Assembly (NCBI RefSeq): GCF_001488575.1
Contig: NZ_LN831302.1
Location: 1,240,001 to 1,304,000, forward strand
DNA: 64,000 nt
Reading direction: 5' to 3'
Source: Halobacterium hubeiense
Lineage (GTDB): Archaea; Halobacteriota; Halobacteria; Halobacteriales; Halobacteriaceae
Numbering within the stretch: position 1 is the stretch's first letter; every line of letters starts with the position of its first letter. Under the pieces are notes generated by a model that saw only the letters and a program-made list of their open reading frames with translations, did not search any database and was not told the origin of the DNA. The translations under genes and the position numbers were made by a program. Shown here one piece after another: positions 8,982-17,499 of this stretch.

Positions 8982-9531
8982 CGCTCGTGGGGTAGTCGGC
9001 GTCCAGGTCCAAGTCGAGGTCGTCGGCGCCCTCCATCTCCGGCCGGAGGTCGATGCCGGCCTGCTCGTCCTCGGGCAACTCGACGTTGTGAATCTCGGGG
9101 TCCGGGATGTCCGGGTTCGGCGTCTCCTCGGGGTCGGTGGCGACGTGCTCGGGGCCGTCGTACCAGTCGGGCGCGCGCCCGCCGTCAGCGAACCACTCCC
9201 GGAACGCCTCCTGTAACTGTTCGGTGCCGCGGTACTGCTCACCGCCGTCCTCGAGGAACCAGTAGTAGAAGTCGACCTCGTGTTCGGCGCACAAAAGCAC
9301 TTCCGCGCGGGGCTCGCCGTAGACGGCGGCGGGCGTGTTCCGTGAGGTGTCGTCGTCGCCGTGGAGCAGATAGCAGGCGTCGCAGGGTCGGTCCATCAGC
9401 GCCGGCAGTCGGCGCAGGCGCGCGCTGGCGTCGTCGGGCATCTCGTCGAAGTCCCGGTAGTCGCCGCGCTCGTCGAAGACGTCGTCCTCCTCGAAGCGCC
9501 ACCCCCGGAAGCCGATGCTCACCTTGCTCAT
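8974..9531 (-). CDS. Uncharacterised haloarchaeal protein with CxxC/CxxH zinc site
   Basis: A 185-residue acidic protein. C50-x2-C53 and C81-x2-H84 form a plausible zinc site. The region between contains a conserved-looking aromatic stretch (DFYYWFLEDGG). The C-terminal 60 residues are highly acidic and low in complexity (DLDLDLDAD). It shares an 8-base overlap with the RNA methyltransferase behind it, so it may work with RNA modification; this is inference from operon position only. Promoter likely in the 116-base gap shared with the divergent pterin gene. Confidence 0.75.
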   Translation of the reverse strand: MSKVSIGFRGWRFEEDDVFDERGDYRDFDEMPDDASARLRRLPALMDRPCDACYLLHGDDDTSRNTPAAVYGEPRAEVLLCAEHEVDFYYWFLEDGGEQYRGTEQLQEAFREWFADGGRAPDWYDGPEHVATDPEETPNPDIPDPEIHNVELPEDEQAGIDLRPEMEGADDLDLDLDADYPTSDE

Positions 9532-9647
9532 TGGCGGCGCGTACGCGGCCGACGTACAAAAGTCGCGTGAAGGCTCCCGTCCCGCGGGAGGCGGCCGGCG
9601 TCCCCGGAACCGATTCGCCTTTGAGGGGCCAGCGCCGCCTTCGAGGC

Positions 9648-10760
9648 ATGCAGACGGTCGACGCCGCCGGCCTCCCGATCGGAGACGACCACCCGCCCCG
9701 CATCATGGGCGTGTTGAACGTCTCGAAGGAATCGCCGTACGACCCCAGCGTCTTCGACGACCCCGACGAGGCGGCCGCGTACGTCGACGAGGCGCTCGTC
9801 GGCGAGGGCGCGGACATCGTCGACGTCGGCCTCGAGTCCGCGAACAAGAAGTTCGACGTGCTCTCCGCCGAGCAGGAACTGGACCGCCTCGAAACCGCCG
9901 TCGAGACCATCGAGCGCGTGGAGGGGGACGCGGTGTTCTCCATCGAGACGCGGTACGCGGAGGTCGCCGACGAGGCGCTCTCGCGGGGCTTCGACATGGT
10001 CAACGACATCTGCGGGTTCGCCGACCCCGAGATGCCCGCGGTCTGTGAGGCCCACGACGTCGCCGTCGCGAAGATGGCGAGCCCGCCGGACCTCGAACGC
10101 CCCGGGGCCGTCGAAGACGTGGACGACATCTACGACGCGCTCGAACTGAACGGCTTCACGGACAAGACCATCGTGGACCCGGCGTTCGGCGGGTGGAGCG
10201 AGGCCAAGACCCTCGAAGACGACCGCGAGACCTTCGACCGCCTCCGGGAGTTCCGCGGGCACGGCTATCCCATCCTCGTCTCCATCAACCGCAAGAACTT
10301 CCTCCGGGAGGTCGCCGGCCGCTCCACGGAGGAGGCGCTGCCCGTCTCGCTGGCGGCGACGTCGATGGCCGTCGAGCGCGGCGCGCACGTGATTCGGACC
10401 CACGACGTCGCGGAGACGCGGGACGCCGCCCTCATCGGGTACGAGTTCCGCCGCGACCGCCACGACGACGGCCGCGTGGAGGAACTGGACGTGACGACCG
10501 TGCGGGAGGCCGAGCGCCACGTCGCGCGCCTCGACGGCGACCTCGACGGCGCCGGCGACGCGGCCGCTCGCGCGTACGAGGTCCACGGGCTCGGCGACGA
10601 CGAGCGCGCGGCGCTGGCGGCCGAGGGCGTCACCGTCACGGGCGGTGACCCGGCGTTCGTCGCGGCCCCCGTCAGTGTGCTCCGCGCAGCAGCCCGGTCG
10701 TTGGAATCCCGGGACGGCGTCCTCGCGGAGCTCGCCGCGGCGTGGGCGACCCGCACGTAA
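9648..10760 (+). CDS. Dihydropteroate synthase-like TIM-barrel protein
   Basis: A 370-residue protein. Residues 1-265 follow the pterin-binding TIM-barrel pattern: IMGVLNVSKESPYD (family IMGILNVTPDSFSDG), DIVDVGLES (DIIDIGGES), FDMVNDICGF, and IRTHDV near the end. The Ser-Arg-Pro loop that normally follows GGEST is changed to ANKKFD, so the p-aminobenzoate side differs from classical FolP. A C-terminal extension of about 100 residues has no family match I know. The frame extends upstream over another gene; ATG at 9648 is chosen because the family motif begins shortly after. It lies next to mptE, supporting a role in pterin cofactor synthesis. Confidence 0.8.
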   Translation: MQTVDAAGLPIGDDHPPRIMGVLNVSKESPYDPSVFDDPDEAAAYVDEALVGEGADIVDVGLESANKKFDVLSAEQELDRLETAVETIERVEGDAVFSIETRYAEVADEALSRGFDMVNDICGFADPEMPAVCEAHDVAVAKMASPPDLERPGAVEDVDDIYDALELNGFTDKTIVDPAFGGWSEAKTLEDDRETFDRLREFRGHGYPILVSINRKNFLREVAGRSTEEALPVSLAATSMAVERGAHVIRTHDVAETRDAALIGYEFRRDRHDDGRVEELDVTTVREAERHVARLDGDLDGAGDAAARAYEVHGLGDDERAALAAEGVTVTGGDPAFVAAPVSVLRAAARSLESRDGVLAELAAAWATRT

Positions 10761-10764
10761 CGGG

Positions 10765-10776
10765 AAAGCTTATACC
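10765..10776 (+). promoter_or_regulatory. Promoter of the structured element between the pterin genes
   Basis: GGGAAAG followed by CTTATACC gives a BRE-like purine run and a clean TATA box (10770-10774). Transcription should begin about 25 bases downstream, near 10795, exactly where the inverted-repeat structure at 10794-10861 begins. It follows the stop of the upstream gene by only 10 bases. Confidence 0.5.
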
Positions 10777-10793
10777 GGCGGGGCCAAAATCCG

Positions 10794-10861
10794 GGATTGG
10801 AAGCCGGACCCCCGCTGGGTAGGGGTACTTCGCGGGGCGTCCCGGCTCGAACCAGGAATCC
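10794..10861 (+). ncRNA. Candidate structured RNA or 5' leader before mptE
   Basis: A long hairpin reads from the sequence: GGATT (10794-10798) with AATCC (10857-10861), GG (10799-10800) with CC (10852-10853), AGCCGG (10802-10807) with CCGGCT (10842-10847), and CCCCGC (10810-10815) with GCGGGG (10832-10837), with a 16-base loop. In addition GGGCGTC (10835-10841) can pair perfectly with GACGCCC (10885-10891), the seven bases right before the mptE ATG. This would break the inner stem. It does not fold as a tRNA. It could be a stand-alone small RNA or a regulatory leader of mptE. Confidence 0.4.
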
Positions 10862-10865
10862 TTTC

Positions 10866-10891
10866 ATTTATTCAGCCGCGTAGCGACGCCC
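10866..10891 (+). promoter_or_regulatory. Proximal promoter of mptE
   Basis: ATTTATTC (10867-10874) is a TATA-like element 20-25 bases before the ATG at 10892, giving a leaderless transcript. If used, mptE would escape the hairpin upstream; if the distal promoter at 10770 is used, the transcript would carry a leader of about 95 bases. Confidence 0.45.
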
Positions 10892-11569
10892 ATGGAGTTC
10901 GCCGACTGGGCGCCGGTCTACGAGCGGATTCTCGCCGACTTCGGCTTCGAGCGGCGCGCCGACGAGCGGGCGCGGGACGTACTCGCTGAGTACGCCGAGC
11001 CGTTCGACCTGACGCGGCTCGACTGCGCGGGCCAGCGGGTCGCCATCGCCGGTGGCGCGCCGTCGCTGGCCGACGAGACCGCGATCGCGGCCGACGCGGA
11101 CGTGGTGTTCGCGGCGTCGACGGCCGTTGACGTGCTCGCCGACGCGGGCATCGACACCGACCTGATGGTGACCGACCTCGACAAGAACCCCGAGACGGCG
11201 CGCCGGCTCACGGAAGCGGGGACGCCGGTCGCGGCGCACGCCCACGGCGACAACGTGCCCGCCGTCCGCGAGTACGTCCCCGAGTTCGACCTCGCGCACG
11301 TCCTCGCGACGACGCAGGCCGAGCCCGCGGACGCGGTGTACGACTTCGGCGGGTTCACGGACGGCGACCGCGCGGCGTTCCTCGCGGACCACCTCGGCGC
11401 CGCCGAACTCGTCTTCCCCGGCTGGGACTTCGACGACCCCGCGGTCGGCGAGCAGAAAGCGAAGAAACTGGCGTGGGCGGAACGCCTCCTCTACTGGCTC
11501 GAACGCCGGCGCGGCGAGCGCTTCGACGTGCTTGACGGCCGCCGCGACGGCATCGACGCGCTCCCCTGA
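10892..11569 (+). CDS. mptE: 6-hydroxymethylpterin diphosphokinase, archaeal MptE type
   Basis: A 225-residue DUF115/MptE-family protein, which pyrophosphorylates 6-hydroxymethyl-7,8-dihydropterin for folate or methanopterin-type cofactors. The family features GGAPSLAD (nucleotide loop), DLMVTDLDKNPE and AHAHGDN with a following FGGFTDGDRAAFLADHLGA segment are all visible. Full length. It follows a dihydropteroate synthase-like gene, the next enzyme in the pathway. Its stop abuts the stop of a convergent lipoprotein gene without a gap. Confidence 0.93.
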   Translation: MEFADWAPVYERILADFGFERRADERARDVLAEYAEPFDLTRLDCAGQRVAIAGGAPSLADETAIAADADVVFAASTAVDVLADAGIDTDLMVTDLDKNPETARRLTEAGTPVAAHAHGDNVPAVREYVPEFDLAHVLATTQAEPADAVYDFGGFTDGDRAAFLADHLGAAELVFPGWDFDDPAVGEQKAKKLAWAERLLYWLERRRGERFDVLDGRRDGIDALP

Positions 11570-11935
11570 CTACCCGCCGACCGTGACCGTGGCGTCGTTG
11601 CCGACGCCGACGGAGACAGTGTCGTCGTCGCCGGTGAACTCGTAGGACTGCTCGGTCGTCTCCCCATCGACCGTGACGGCGACGGTGTACGTGCCGCTGC
11701 CCTCGAACGCCGGCAGCTCCGCGTCGGTCTCGGCGCCGACCGTCGCGTTCTCGCTGTAGACCGCGGCGCCGTCGTTCAGCACCTTGACGGTCACGTCGTG
11801 GCTCGTCTCGTCGTCGTTGACGACGAGGAGCGTCGTCGTCGCCGAACTCCCGAACCCGAGCGCGCTACAGCCCGCGGTCGCCGCGAGCGCGGCGACGGCG
11901 GCGGCCAACAGGACTCGCTTGCCTCGACTGTCCAT
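11570..11935 (-). CDS. Small secreted lipoprotein with Ig-like fold
   Basis: A 121-residue protein. The signal peptide LLAAAVAALAATAGC ends in a lipobox. The mature part is beta-strand rich with Thr/Val repeats (TTLLVVNDDETSHDVTVKV, YTVAVTVDG) like a CARDB or Ig-like domain. A longer open frame continues upstream over the oxidoreductase, but has no coding character there. No partner genes are evident. Confidence 0.75.
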   Translation of the reverse strand: MDSRGKRVLLAAAVAALAATAGCSALGFGSSATTTLLVVNDDETSHDVTVKVLNDGAAVYSENATVGAETDAELPAFEGSGTYTVAVTVDGETTEQSYEFTGDDDTVSVGVGNDATVTVGG

Positions 11936-11997
11936 ACGCCACCCTGACGGAGTGGACGTAAAGAACGCCTGATAGCTCAAAGAACGGTCGAAGTCTC

Positions 11998-12999
11998 TCA
12001 CTCGGGGGCGACGACCGCCAGCGTCTCGTCGATGACCGCGCGGTCGGCGGCTCGCGGGAACGAGACGGCGATGGCGTCGATGCCCTCGACGGCCGCGAAG
12101 TCGGCGACGCGCTCCCGGACCTGCTCGGGCGTGCCGGCGGCCGCCAGCGCGTCCAGCAAGTCGTCGGAGACGGCGGCGACCGCGCGCTCCTGGTCGCCGT
12201 CCTGCCACGCGCCGTGGATGGTCTCGGCGGCGTCCTCGTAGCCCTGCCGGGCGAGCGCGTCCCGGTAGAACGTCCCCATGCCGCCGACGTAGAACGCGAG
12301 GTGCTGGCGGGCGAGGTCGCGGGCGCGCTCGCCGTCGTCGAGCGCACAGCACGGCAGCACGAACGTCGTCTGGACGTCCTCGACGTCGCGGTCGCCGAGG
12401 TCCGCGCCGCGCTGGAGGTCCGCGTAGCGCTCCTCGAAGCCCGCCTGCGTGAACATCAGCGCGTGCCAGCCGTCCGCGAACCGGCCCGCGAGCTCGACCG
12501 CCTTCGGCCCCATGCCCGTCACGTCGATTTCGGGCGCGGGCTCGGGCGCTCCCTGTCGCAGCCGGAAGCCCCGCGTCTGGACGACGTCGCCGTCGTAATC
12601 GACCTGGTCGCCCGAGAGCACCTGCCGGACCACCTCGACGTACTCGCGGGTGCGCTTCAGGGGGTTCCCGAAGTCCTCGCCGTGCCAGCCCTCGATGACC
12701 GCGGGACCGCTCGGCCCGAGGCCGAGGCGGAACCGGCCGCCGGAGTGCTCTTGGAGCGTGGCGGCGGTCTGCCCGAGGAGCGCGGCGCTCCGCGAGTAGG
12801 TGTTCACGATGCTCGTCCCGACGCCGATGGTGTCGGTGCGGTCGGCGAGGGCGGCGAGCGTGGTGACGGCGTCCCGCCCCCACGTCTCCGGGAACCACAC
12901 GCGGTCGTAGCCCAGTCGTTCGGCGCGCTCCCCGATGCCGACGACGTCGTCGAGGGAGTCCTGTGCGGCGACCGGCAGGTGGACAGTGCGGCGAGTCAC
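11998..12999 (-). CDS. LLM-class F420-dependent oxidoreductase
   Basis: Luciferase-like monooxygenase-family protein (about 333 residues) that in Archaea normally uses coenzyme F420. Family marks are LGYDRVWFPETWGRDAVT, the GTSIVNTYSRSAALLGQTAATLQEHSGGR segment and GMGPKAVELAGRFADGWH. GTG at 12999 is preferred because a TTTTAT box lies 25-30 bases before it; ATG at 13026 is the alternative and would lie inside that promoter. Substrate is unknown. No F420 biosynthesis genes are in the window. Confidence 0.85.
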   Translation of the reverse strand: MTRRTVHLPVAAQDSLDDVVGIGERAERLGYDRVWFPETWGRDAVTTLAALADRTDTIGVGTSIVNTYSRSAALLGQTAATLQEHSGGRFRLGLGPSGPAVIEGWHGEDFGNPLKRTREYVEVVRQVLSGDQVDYDGDVVQTRGFRLRQGAPEPAPEIDVTGMGPKAVELAGRFADGWHALMFTQAGFEERYADLQRGADLGDRDVEDVQTTFVLPCCALDDGERARDLARQHLAFYVGGMGTFYRDALARQGYEDAAETIHGAWQDGDQERAVAAVSDDLLDALAAAGTPEQVRERVADFAAVEGIDAIAVSFPRAADRAVIDETLAVVAPE

Positions 13000-13069
13000 G
13001 CTCGCGGGTTCGGCACAGCACCGCATAAAACTCCGTCAACTCCCGACAACCCGCGGCGGGTTGGCCGGC

Positions 13070-14626
13070 CTACTCCTCGACGAGTTCGAACTTCTGGACC
13101 TTCCCGGTGGTCGTGCGCGGGAGCTCCTCGACGAACTCGATTTCGCGGGGGTGCTTGTACTCGGCGAGGCGCTCCAGGGAGTACTGCTTGATTTCGTCGG
13201 CGGTCACGTCGGCGTCCGGCGCCTTCACGACGAACGCCTTCACCGTCTCGCCGCGGCGCTCGTCCGGGATGCCGACGACCGCGGCGTCCGCAATCGCGTC
13301 GTGCTCGAACAGCAGCTCCTCGATTTCGCGGGGGTAGACGTTGTAGCCCGCGGTGTTGATCATGTGCTTCTTGCGGTCCGCGACGTAGAAGTAGCCGTCC
13401 TCGTCGTGGTAGCCGAGGTCACCCGTGTGGAACCACCGCTTCCCGTCGGCCTCGGTGAACGCCTCCTCGTTGGCCTCCGGCAGGCCCGAGTACCCCTTCA
13501 TCACGTTCGGGCCGGAGACGACCAGTTCGCCCGTGATGTCGTCCATGTCGGCGTCGTCCTCGTCGACCGGCCCGCGGTCTATCGGCGGCACCGTCTCGAA
13601 CTCCTCGGTGACGATGCGGGCGTCAATTCCTTCGAGGGGTTTCCCGATGGAGCCGACGCGGCGCCCCCACTTCGGCGTATTGAAGTGCGTCACCGGGCTG
13701 GTCTCCGTGAGCCCGTACCCCTCGTAGATTTTCACGGGGAATACCTCCTCGAAGCGCCGCAGCACCTCTACCGGGAGTCCGGACCCCCCGGCCGTGCACT
13801 GGCGCAGGCTGGAGAGGTCGAACTCCTCGGCGTTGGGCTGGTTCACGATGTCGTTGTACATCGCGGGGACGCCGTCGAACAGCGTGAGTTCCGCGTCCTC
13901 GACGAGCGACAGCGCCTCCTGGGCGTCCCACGCGGGCAGCGGGTAGAACGACGCCCCGGAGAACAGCGCGGCGTTCATCGCGACCGTCATCCCGTAGATG
14001 TGGAACAGCGGTAGCACGCCGATCTTGCTGTCGGAGGGCTGGACGCCGCCCTCGACGATGTCCTGGGACTGCTTGGCGTTGGACGCGAGGTTATGGTGGG
14101 TGAGCTGGACGCCCTTCGGTTTCCCGGTGGTGCCGGAGGTGTACGGCTGGACAGCGAGGTCGTCGTCCGCGCGCTCGGCGACGCTGTCGTCGCCGTCCGT
14201 CAGGAACGCTCGGAACGGCGTGCCAGTGTCGGCGTCTCCGCCGACGGTGACGACGCGCTCGACATCCGTGTCGTCGCGTACCTGCTCGACGAACGGCACG
14301 ACGTCGGCGAGCGCGACGACCGTCTCCGCGCCGGAGTCAGAGAGCAGGTGGCGGATTTCGCGGCTCTTGTACTGGGGATTCATCGGCACGACCGCACACC
14401 CCGCGCGCAGCGCGCCGTGGAAGGCGACGACGAACTGCGGGAGGTTCGGGAGGTAGATGCCGACGACGTCGCCGGCCTCGACGCCGCTCTCGCGGAGCGC
14501 GGCGGCGAACTGCCCGGTCTGCGCCCAGAACTCCCCGTAGGACAGCTCGGTGTCCTCGTAGACGACCGCGGGTCGCTCCGGCTGCTCGTCGACGACGTCC
14601 TCGATGTGTCGAACTAGATTCGTCAC
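13070..14626 (-). CDS. AMP-dependent long-chain acyl-CoA ligase
   Basis: A 518-residue ANL-family enzyme forming acyl-AMP and then acyl-CoA. It shows the P-loop YTSGTTGKPKGVQLTHHN, YGLTETSP, the hinge HTGDLGYHDEDGYF..DRKKHMINTAGYNVYPREIE and the C-terminal catalytic Lys in PRTTTGKVQK. Full length. Probably feeds fatty acids into beta-oxidation. A divergent PaaI-type thioesterase starts 100 bases away, which may balance the CoA-ester pool. Confidence 0.93.
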   Translation of the reverse strand: MTNLVRHIEDVVDEQPERPAVVYEDTELSYGEFWAQTGQFAAALRESGVEAGDVVGIYLPNLPQFVVAFHGALRAGCAVVPMNPQYKSREIRHLLSDSGAETVVALADVVPFVEQVRDDTDVERVVTVGGDADTGTPFRAFLTDGDDSVAERADDDLAVQPYTSGTTGKPKGVQLTHHNLASNAKQSQDIVEGGVQPSDSKIGVLPLFHIYGMTVAMNAALFSGASFYPLPAWDAQEALSLVEDAELTLFDGVPAMYNDIVNQPNAEEFDLSSLRQCTAGGSGLPVEVLRRFEEVFPVKIYEGYGLTETSPVTHFNTPKWGRRVGSIGKPLEGIDARIVTEEFETVPPIDRGPVDEDDADMDDITGELVVSGPNVMKGYSGLPEANEEAFTEADGKRWFHTGDLGYHDEDGYFYVADRKKHMINTAGYNVYPREIEELLFEHDAIADAAVVGIPDERRGETVKAFVVKAPDADVTADEIKQYSLERLAEYKHPREIEFVEELPRTTTGKVQKFELVEE

Positions 14627-14725
14627 GGCTACTGCGGCAAACGACGTCCATCATCAATAATTCTGGTGTTGGCGAAGTCGCGGCGACTCGGTGGCCTTTT
14701 GACGGGTGGCCGCACATCCGAACGC

Positions 14726-15169
14726 ATGACAGCCTTCGACGCCGATGACGTGCAGGCGTTCATCCAGTCGTACGTTGACGACCACGGCTTCCTCTCGTTT
14801 CTGGACCTCTCCGTGGAGCGCGTTGCGGACGGCGAGATGGCCCTGCGCATCCCCTACGACGAGAAGCTCACCAACCACGGTGCAGGCGAGGGGAACGTCC
14901 ACGGCGGCATCGCCGCCACCATCATCGACACCGCCGGCGGGCTCGCCGTCCGCACGACCCTCGACGAACCGGTCACCGCGGGCGTCGCCACCATCGACCT
15001 GAACGTCTCGTACCTCCGGCCCGCACGCGGCGACCTCGTCGCGGAAGCGGACGTCATCCGCGTCGGTTCCACGGTCGGCGTTGCTGAGGTGACGGTCACC
15101 TGCGAGGACGACGAAGGAGAGCGTGTGGAAGTCGCAGTCGGCCGCGGGTCGTTCCGCGTCTTCGAGTAG
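14726..15169 (+). CDS. PaaI-family hot-dog thioesterase
   Basis: A 147-residue hot-dog-fold protein with the family pattern NVHGGIAATIIDTAGGLAVRT and the strand pattern VATIDLNVSYLRPARGDLVAEADV. These proteins hydrolyse acyl- or phenylacetyl-CoA esters. ATG at 14726 is selected over an upstream in-frame start at 14666, because the family begins near the helix FDADDVQAFIQ. Its stop is directly followed by the stop of a convergent SDR. Confidence 0.88.
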   Translation: MTAFDADDVQAFIQSYVDDHGFLSFLDLSVERVADGEMALRIPYDEKLTNHGAGEGNVHGGIAATIIDTAGGLAVRTTLDEPVTAGVATIDLNVSYLRPARGDLVAEADVIRVGSTVGVAEVTVTCEDDEGERVEVAVGRGSFRVFE

Positions 15170-15970
15170 CTACTGTGGGGCCGTGTAGAGGTTCGGCGGA
15201 CCGGTCGGCGCGACAGTCTGGCCAGTGACGAACGACGCGGCGTCGCTGGCGAGGAAGCGGACGACGTCGGCGACTTCCTCGGTCGTTCCGACCTCGCGGT
15301 CGACGGTCTCGCGGTCCGGAATCCCCTCGATGCCGAGCCACTCGCGGACGCCCTCAGTCGCGATGAACCCGGGGTTGACGGCGTTCACGCGGACGTCGTC
15401 GGCCGCCCACTCGCTGGCGAGCGTGCGCGTCAGCGAGACGACGCCGGCCTTCGCGGCGCTGTACGGTCCCATCCCCGCGACGCCGTACCGGCCGGCCATA
15501 CTCGCCGTGTTGACGACCGCGCCGCCGTCCTCGCGGAGAGGGTCGGCAAACGCGTGCGTGACGTTGTAAGTGCCGGTGAGGTTCACGTCGACGACGCGCT
15601 CCCACTCCGCCGGCGACACCTCGTGGAGCGGCCCGCCTTCGCCGGCCCCGCCGGCGTTGTTCACGAGCACGTCGACGCCGCCGAACTCCTCGACGGTAGC
15701 GGTCGCGAGCGCGTCGACGTCGTCGCGGTCGGTGACGTCGCACTCGACGGGCAGCACCGACCCCGGCAGGTCCGCGTCGTTCAGTTCCTCGGCGACGGCG
15801 TCCACGTCGGCCTGCGTGCGCGAGCAGACGACGACGTCAGCGCCGTCGGCGACGAACGCCGCCGCGATGGCGCGCCCGATACCGCTGGACCCGCCGGTCA
15901 CGACGGCCGTCTTCCCCGCGACACTGCTCCGATTCCGGACGTCCTCGGTGGTTCGGATCTCGGCAGACAT
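15170..15970 (-). CDS. Short-chain dehydrogenase/reductase
   Basis: A classical SDR of 266 residues. NAD(P) motif TGGSSGIGRAIA, NNAGG, catalytic Ser in NTASM and YSAAKAGV with the YxxxK pair. The C-terminus FVTGQTVAPTGPP is family-typical. The first 15 residues before the Rossmann fold are slightly long. ATG at 15970 is the first possible start. Substrate is unknown. Divergent from the photolyase gene with a 128-base gap. Confidence 0.9.
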   Translation of the reverse strand: MSAEIRTTEDVRNRSSVAGKTAVVTGGSSGIGRAIAAAFVADGADVVVCSRTQADVDAVAEELNDADLPGSVLPVECDVTDRDDVDALATATVEEFGGVDVLVNNAGGAGEGGPLHEVSPAEWERVVDVNLTGTYNVTHAFADPLREDGGAVVNTASMAGRYGVAGMGPYSAAKAGVVSLTRTLASEWAADDVRVNAVNPGFIATEGVREWLGIEGIPDRETVDREVGTTEEVADVVRFLASDAASFVTGQTVAPTGPPNLYTAPQ

Positions 15971-16098
15971 CTACCCGGCTGTAGCGCCGGCGTCGGGAAA
16001 CACCCGACGGCCGCAGCGAGTCCCGCGCCGTCCGAAACCCGCGATTCGACGCTGGGGTCTCCGGTACTTTTTCGCAGTCCCCGGCCGACGAGTCGGGC

Positions 16099-17499
16099 AT
16101 GCAGCTGTTCTGGCACCGCCGCGACCTCCGCACGGCCGACAACCGCGGGCTCGCCGCGGCCGCCGAGTCGGGCGAGGTCGTTCCCGTGTTCTGCTTCGAC
16201 GACGTCGTCCTCGATCACGCGAGCCCGCCCCGTGTGGCGTTCATGCTGGACGCGCTCGCCGACCTCCGGGCGCGCTACCGCGACCTCAGTAGCGACCTGC
16301 TCGTGCGTCGCGGCGACCCGTCGGCGGTGCTATCCGACCTCGCCGAGGAGTACAGCGCCGACCGCGTCGTCTGGAACCACGACTACTCGGGGCTCGCCCG
16401 CGAGCGCGACGAAGCCGTCCGCGCCGCGCTCGGGGACGCGGACGTCGGTCACGAACAATACCACGACGCCGTCTTCCACGAGCCGGGCGCGATTCGCACG
16501 AACGCCGGCGACCCCTACTCCGTGTACACGTACTTCTGGAAGAAGTGGCGCGACCGCGAGAAACCCGACCCCGTCCCCGAGCCGTCGGCTGGCGACTTCG
16601 CGGACGTCTCCGGCGAAGAGTTGCCGACATTAGCGGACCTCGGATTCGCGGAGCCCGACGCAGCACTGCCGGACGCGGGCACCGAAGCGGCCCGCGAGCG
16701 CTTGGAAGACTTCTGCGAGGACGCCGTCTTCCGCTACGAGGAGGCCCGCGACTACCCCGCGGAAGCGGCGACGTCTCGCCTCTCCCAGGACCTCAAGTTC
16801 GGAACCATCGGCGTCCGCGAACTGTACGAGCGAACGGAGGACGCGATGGCCGAGGCGGACAACGACGAGGAGCGCGCGAGCGTTGAGGAGTACCAGGGGC
16901 AACTCGCGTGGCGGGAGTTCTACGCGCAAGTACTGTACTTCAACCCCGGCGTCGTCTCACAGAACTACAAGGAGTACGAGCAGCCAATCGAGTGGCGCGA
17001 GGACGACGCCGAACTGGCGGCGTGGAAGCGCGGGGAGACCGGCTACCCAATCGTCGACGCGGGGATGCGGCAACTCCGCGAGGAGGCGTATATGCACAAC
17101 CGCGTGCGGATGATCGTCGCGTCGTTCCTCACGAAGGACTTGCTGCAGGACTGGCGCGAGGGCTACGACCACTTCCGCGAGCACCTCGTCGACCACGACA
17201 CCGCCAACGACAACGGCGGCTGGCAGTGGGCGGCCTCCACGGGCACGGACGCCCAGCCGTACTTCCGCATCTTCAACCCCACGACGCAGGGCGAGCGCTA
17301 CGACCCGGACGCCGAGTACATCACCGAGTACGTCCCCGAGCTACGCGACGTGCCCGCAGAGAAGATTCACGCGTGGCCGGAGTTAGACGCCGACGAGCGC
17401 GCGGCGCTGGCGCCCGACTACCCGGACCCGATTGTGGACCACGGCGAGCGCCGCGAGCAGGCGATTTCGATGTTCGAGCGGGCGCGCGGCGACGACTGA
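16099..17499 (+). CDS. phr: Deoxyribodipyrimidine photolyase
   Basis: A 466-residue class I photolyase/cryptochrome repairing UV-induced pyrimidine dimers with light and FADH. The N-terminal antenna domain starts with LFWHRRDLRTADN; the FAD domain contains RLSQDLKFGTIGVREL, YQGQLAWREFYAQVL, TGYPIVDAGMRQL, HNRVRMIVASFLTKDLL and NDNGGWQWAASTGTDAQPYFRIFNP. Full length with a short tail. It belongs with the CPD photolyases rather than with the sensory cryptochromes, judged from the intact WxxxTGxDxxPYFRIFNP region. Confidence 0.95.
   Translation: MQLFWHRRDLRTADNRGLAAAAESGEVVPVFCFDDVVLDHASPPRVAFMLDALADLRARYRDLSSDLLVRRGDPSAVLSDLAEEYSADRVVWNHDYSGLARERDEAVRAALGDADVGHEQYHDAVFHEPGAIRTNAGDPYSVYTYFWKKWRDREKPDPVPEPSAGDFADVSGEELPTLADLGFAEPDAALPDAGTEAARERLEDFCEDAVFRYEEARDYPAEAATSRLSQDLKFGTIGVRELYERTEDAMAEADNDEERASVEEYQGQLAWREFYAQVLYFNPGVVSQNYKEYEQPIEWREDDAELAAWKRGETGYPIVDAGMRQLREEAYMHNRVRMIVASFLTKDLLQDWREGYDHFREHLVDHDTANDNGGWQWAASTGTDAQPYFRIFNPTTQGERYDPDAEYITEYVPELRDVPAEKIHAWPELDADERAALAPDYPDPIVDHGERREQAISMFERARGDD

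Noticed and set aside
8715-9647. N-terminal extension of the pterin-binding protein across the zinc-site gene
   Set aside because: Arg-rich, no family similarity, and overlaps a coding gene; the family start is at 9648.
10835-10891. Possible tRNA on the minus strand, from a 7-bp acceptor-like pairing and a GGTTCGAGCC T-loop-like run
   Set aside because: Only 57 bases long, with a mismatched T arm and no D or anticodon arm. The pairing is reported instead as part of a switch-like structure.
11936-13039. Extension of the lipoprotein frame over the F420-type oxidoreductase
   Set aside because: The extension is in another frame of a well-supported gene and would bury the signal peptide.
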